The notes under the pieces were generated by a model, which saw nothing but the letters and a program-made list of their open reading frames with translations, was not told where the DNA came from and did no database searches. Source: JBBKWH01 sp037968855 (GTDB lineage: Bacteria; Pseudomonadota; Gammaproteobacteria; Pseudomonadales; Moraxellaceae). From it: 12,635 bases of DNA. The stretch lies in NCBI GenBank assembly GCA_037968855.1, contig JBBKWH010000026.1, positions 1 through 12,635 of the forward strand, in the 5' to 3' direction. The position numbers and the translations under genes were made by a program. Of the stretch, positions 12,047 to 12,635 are shown piece after piece. Numbering within the stretch: position 1 is the stretch's first letter; the number at the start of each line of letters is the position of its first letter.

Positions 12047-12635
12047 ATGACACAATCTGCGCCCGATTTAAACGCTCATCCACAGGATGTGCCGTTATTT
12101 GAGGCCAAAAATCCAATGGCCGAGCGCAAAACCCGCTGGGCGTTAATTCTCACCGCCATCATGATGGTGATTGAAATCATTGCCGGTTGGCAGTTTCAGT
12201 CGATGGCGTTATTGGCCGATGGTTGGCACATGAGTTCACATGTGTTGGCCTTGGGATTAGCTTTGGCGGCGTATATTGCAGCACGCCACTTGGCCAATGA
12301 TCCACGCTTTAATTTTGGGACATGGAAAATTGAAGTATTGGCGGGCTATAGCAGTGCGCTGTTTTTGCTCGGTATTGCCGCGTTGATGGTATACGAGTCG
12401 ATTGCCCGCATGATTACGCCAACCGCAATTGCTTATAACGAGGCGATTGTGGTGGCGATTGTAGGGCTGTTAATCAACGTGGCTTGTGCATGGATTTTAA
12501 AAGACGATCATGATCACTCGCATAGTCATGGCCATCATCACGGCCACGATCATCATGACCATGCAGCACATGATCATTCATCCGATCATGACGCTCATCA
12601 AGACCTCAATCTACGCGCCGCCTATGTGCATGTGC
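12047..12635 (+). CDS. dmeF: DmeF-like CDF-family Co(II)/Ni(II) efflux transporter, 3' end missing
   Basis: The first 196 residues of a cation diffusion facilitator, which exchanges a divalent metal for protons across the inner membrane. Helices lie at about 31-48, 52-79, 97-119 and 133-151. The TM2 site reads LADGWHMSSH (His61, His65), giving HxxxH where CzcD-type zinc pumps have HxxxD. The ADGWHM...H and DPRFxFGTxK patterns are those I associate with DmeF. A His/Asp-rich cytoplasmic loop follows (155-184, about 13 His), and the window cuts the gene at AAYVHV, where TM5 begins. ATG 12047 has GGA about 8 nt upstream, a weak ribosome site. The divergent dmeR and shared operator support cobalt or nickel as substrate. 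Confidence 0.88.
   Translation, partial: MTQSAPDLNAHPQDVPLFEAKNPMAERKTRWALILTAIMMVIEIIAGWQFQSMALLADGWHMSSHVLALGLALAAYIAARHLANDPRFNFGTWKIEVLAGYSSALFLLGIAALMVYESIARMITPTAIAYNEAIVVAIVGLLINVACAWILKDDHDHSHSHGHHHGHDHHDHAAHDHSSDHDAHQDLNLRAAYVHV

Noticed and set aside
11976..12116. N-terminal extension of dmeR to 12116
   Set aside because: It would overlap the divergent dmeF start and the operator, and the added residues do not match the family; ATG 11975 has a good ribosome site.

Overview
The window looks like a metal-homeostasis and envelope-redox neighbourhood of a Gram-negative gammaproteobacterium. The indicators are a TonB-dependent outer-membrane receptor, DsbD, a gammaproteobacterial-type Zur box and CueR-type operators. 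The receptor closely resembles neisserial ZnuD, and by eye the base composition is close to balanced. A Moraxellaceae-like or neighbouring lineage is my best guess, held with low confidence. Nothing in the window looks like a phage, IS element, CRISPR array, tRNA or rRNA.

Layout. (1) 1-115, minus: 5' end of an unrecognised gene cut by the window edge. (2) 402-2543, plus: ZnuD-like zinc receptor behind a TTGACA promoter overlapped by a good Zur box. (3) 2648-5868, minus: copper module. copA (Cu(I) P1B-ATPase) and cueR are 34 nt apart and probably co-transcribed, and copZ has its own promoter. Both promoters carry a 21-bp CueR-type dyad placed between -35 and -10. (4) 5898-5990, plus: a possible 30-codon ORF divergent from copA, ending in a bidirectional terminator shared with dsbD. 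(5) 6082-8064, minus: dsbD, the inner-membrane thiol-disulfide reductant carrier. (6) 8065-8568: a complex divergent region. It holds a direct-repeat box resembling BasR/PmrA/QseB sites, a possible 51-codon membrane-protein ORF, and a very strong intrinsic terminator whose 5' arm could pair with an alternative upstream segment. (7) 8569-11653, plus: a tightly coupled operon of apbE (FAD:protein FMN transferase), a QseB/PmrA-type response regulator and a QseC-type histidine kinase. (8) 11700-12635: divergent dmeR (RcnR/CsoR-fold repressor) and dmeF (CDF-type Co/Ni efflux pump, truncated by the window end) around a perfect inverted-repeat operator with a G-tract.

Working together: zinc scarcity should derepress znuD. 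Copper should activate copA-cueR and copZ through CueR, with CopZ delivering Cu(I) to CopA. Cobalt or nickel should derepress dmeR/dmeF. DsbD and the ApbE/two-component operon add periplasmic thiol and flavin chemistry plus envelope sensing. All main gene families are known. The least explained parts are the 8065-8568 leader region, the divergent small ORF next to the copA promoter, and the ApbE that lacks a signal peptide and the usual metal-ligand Asp.
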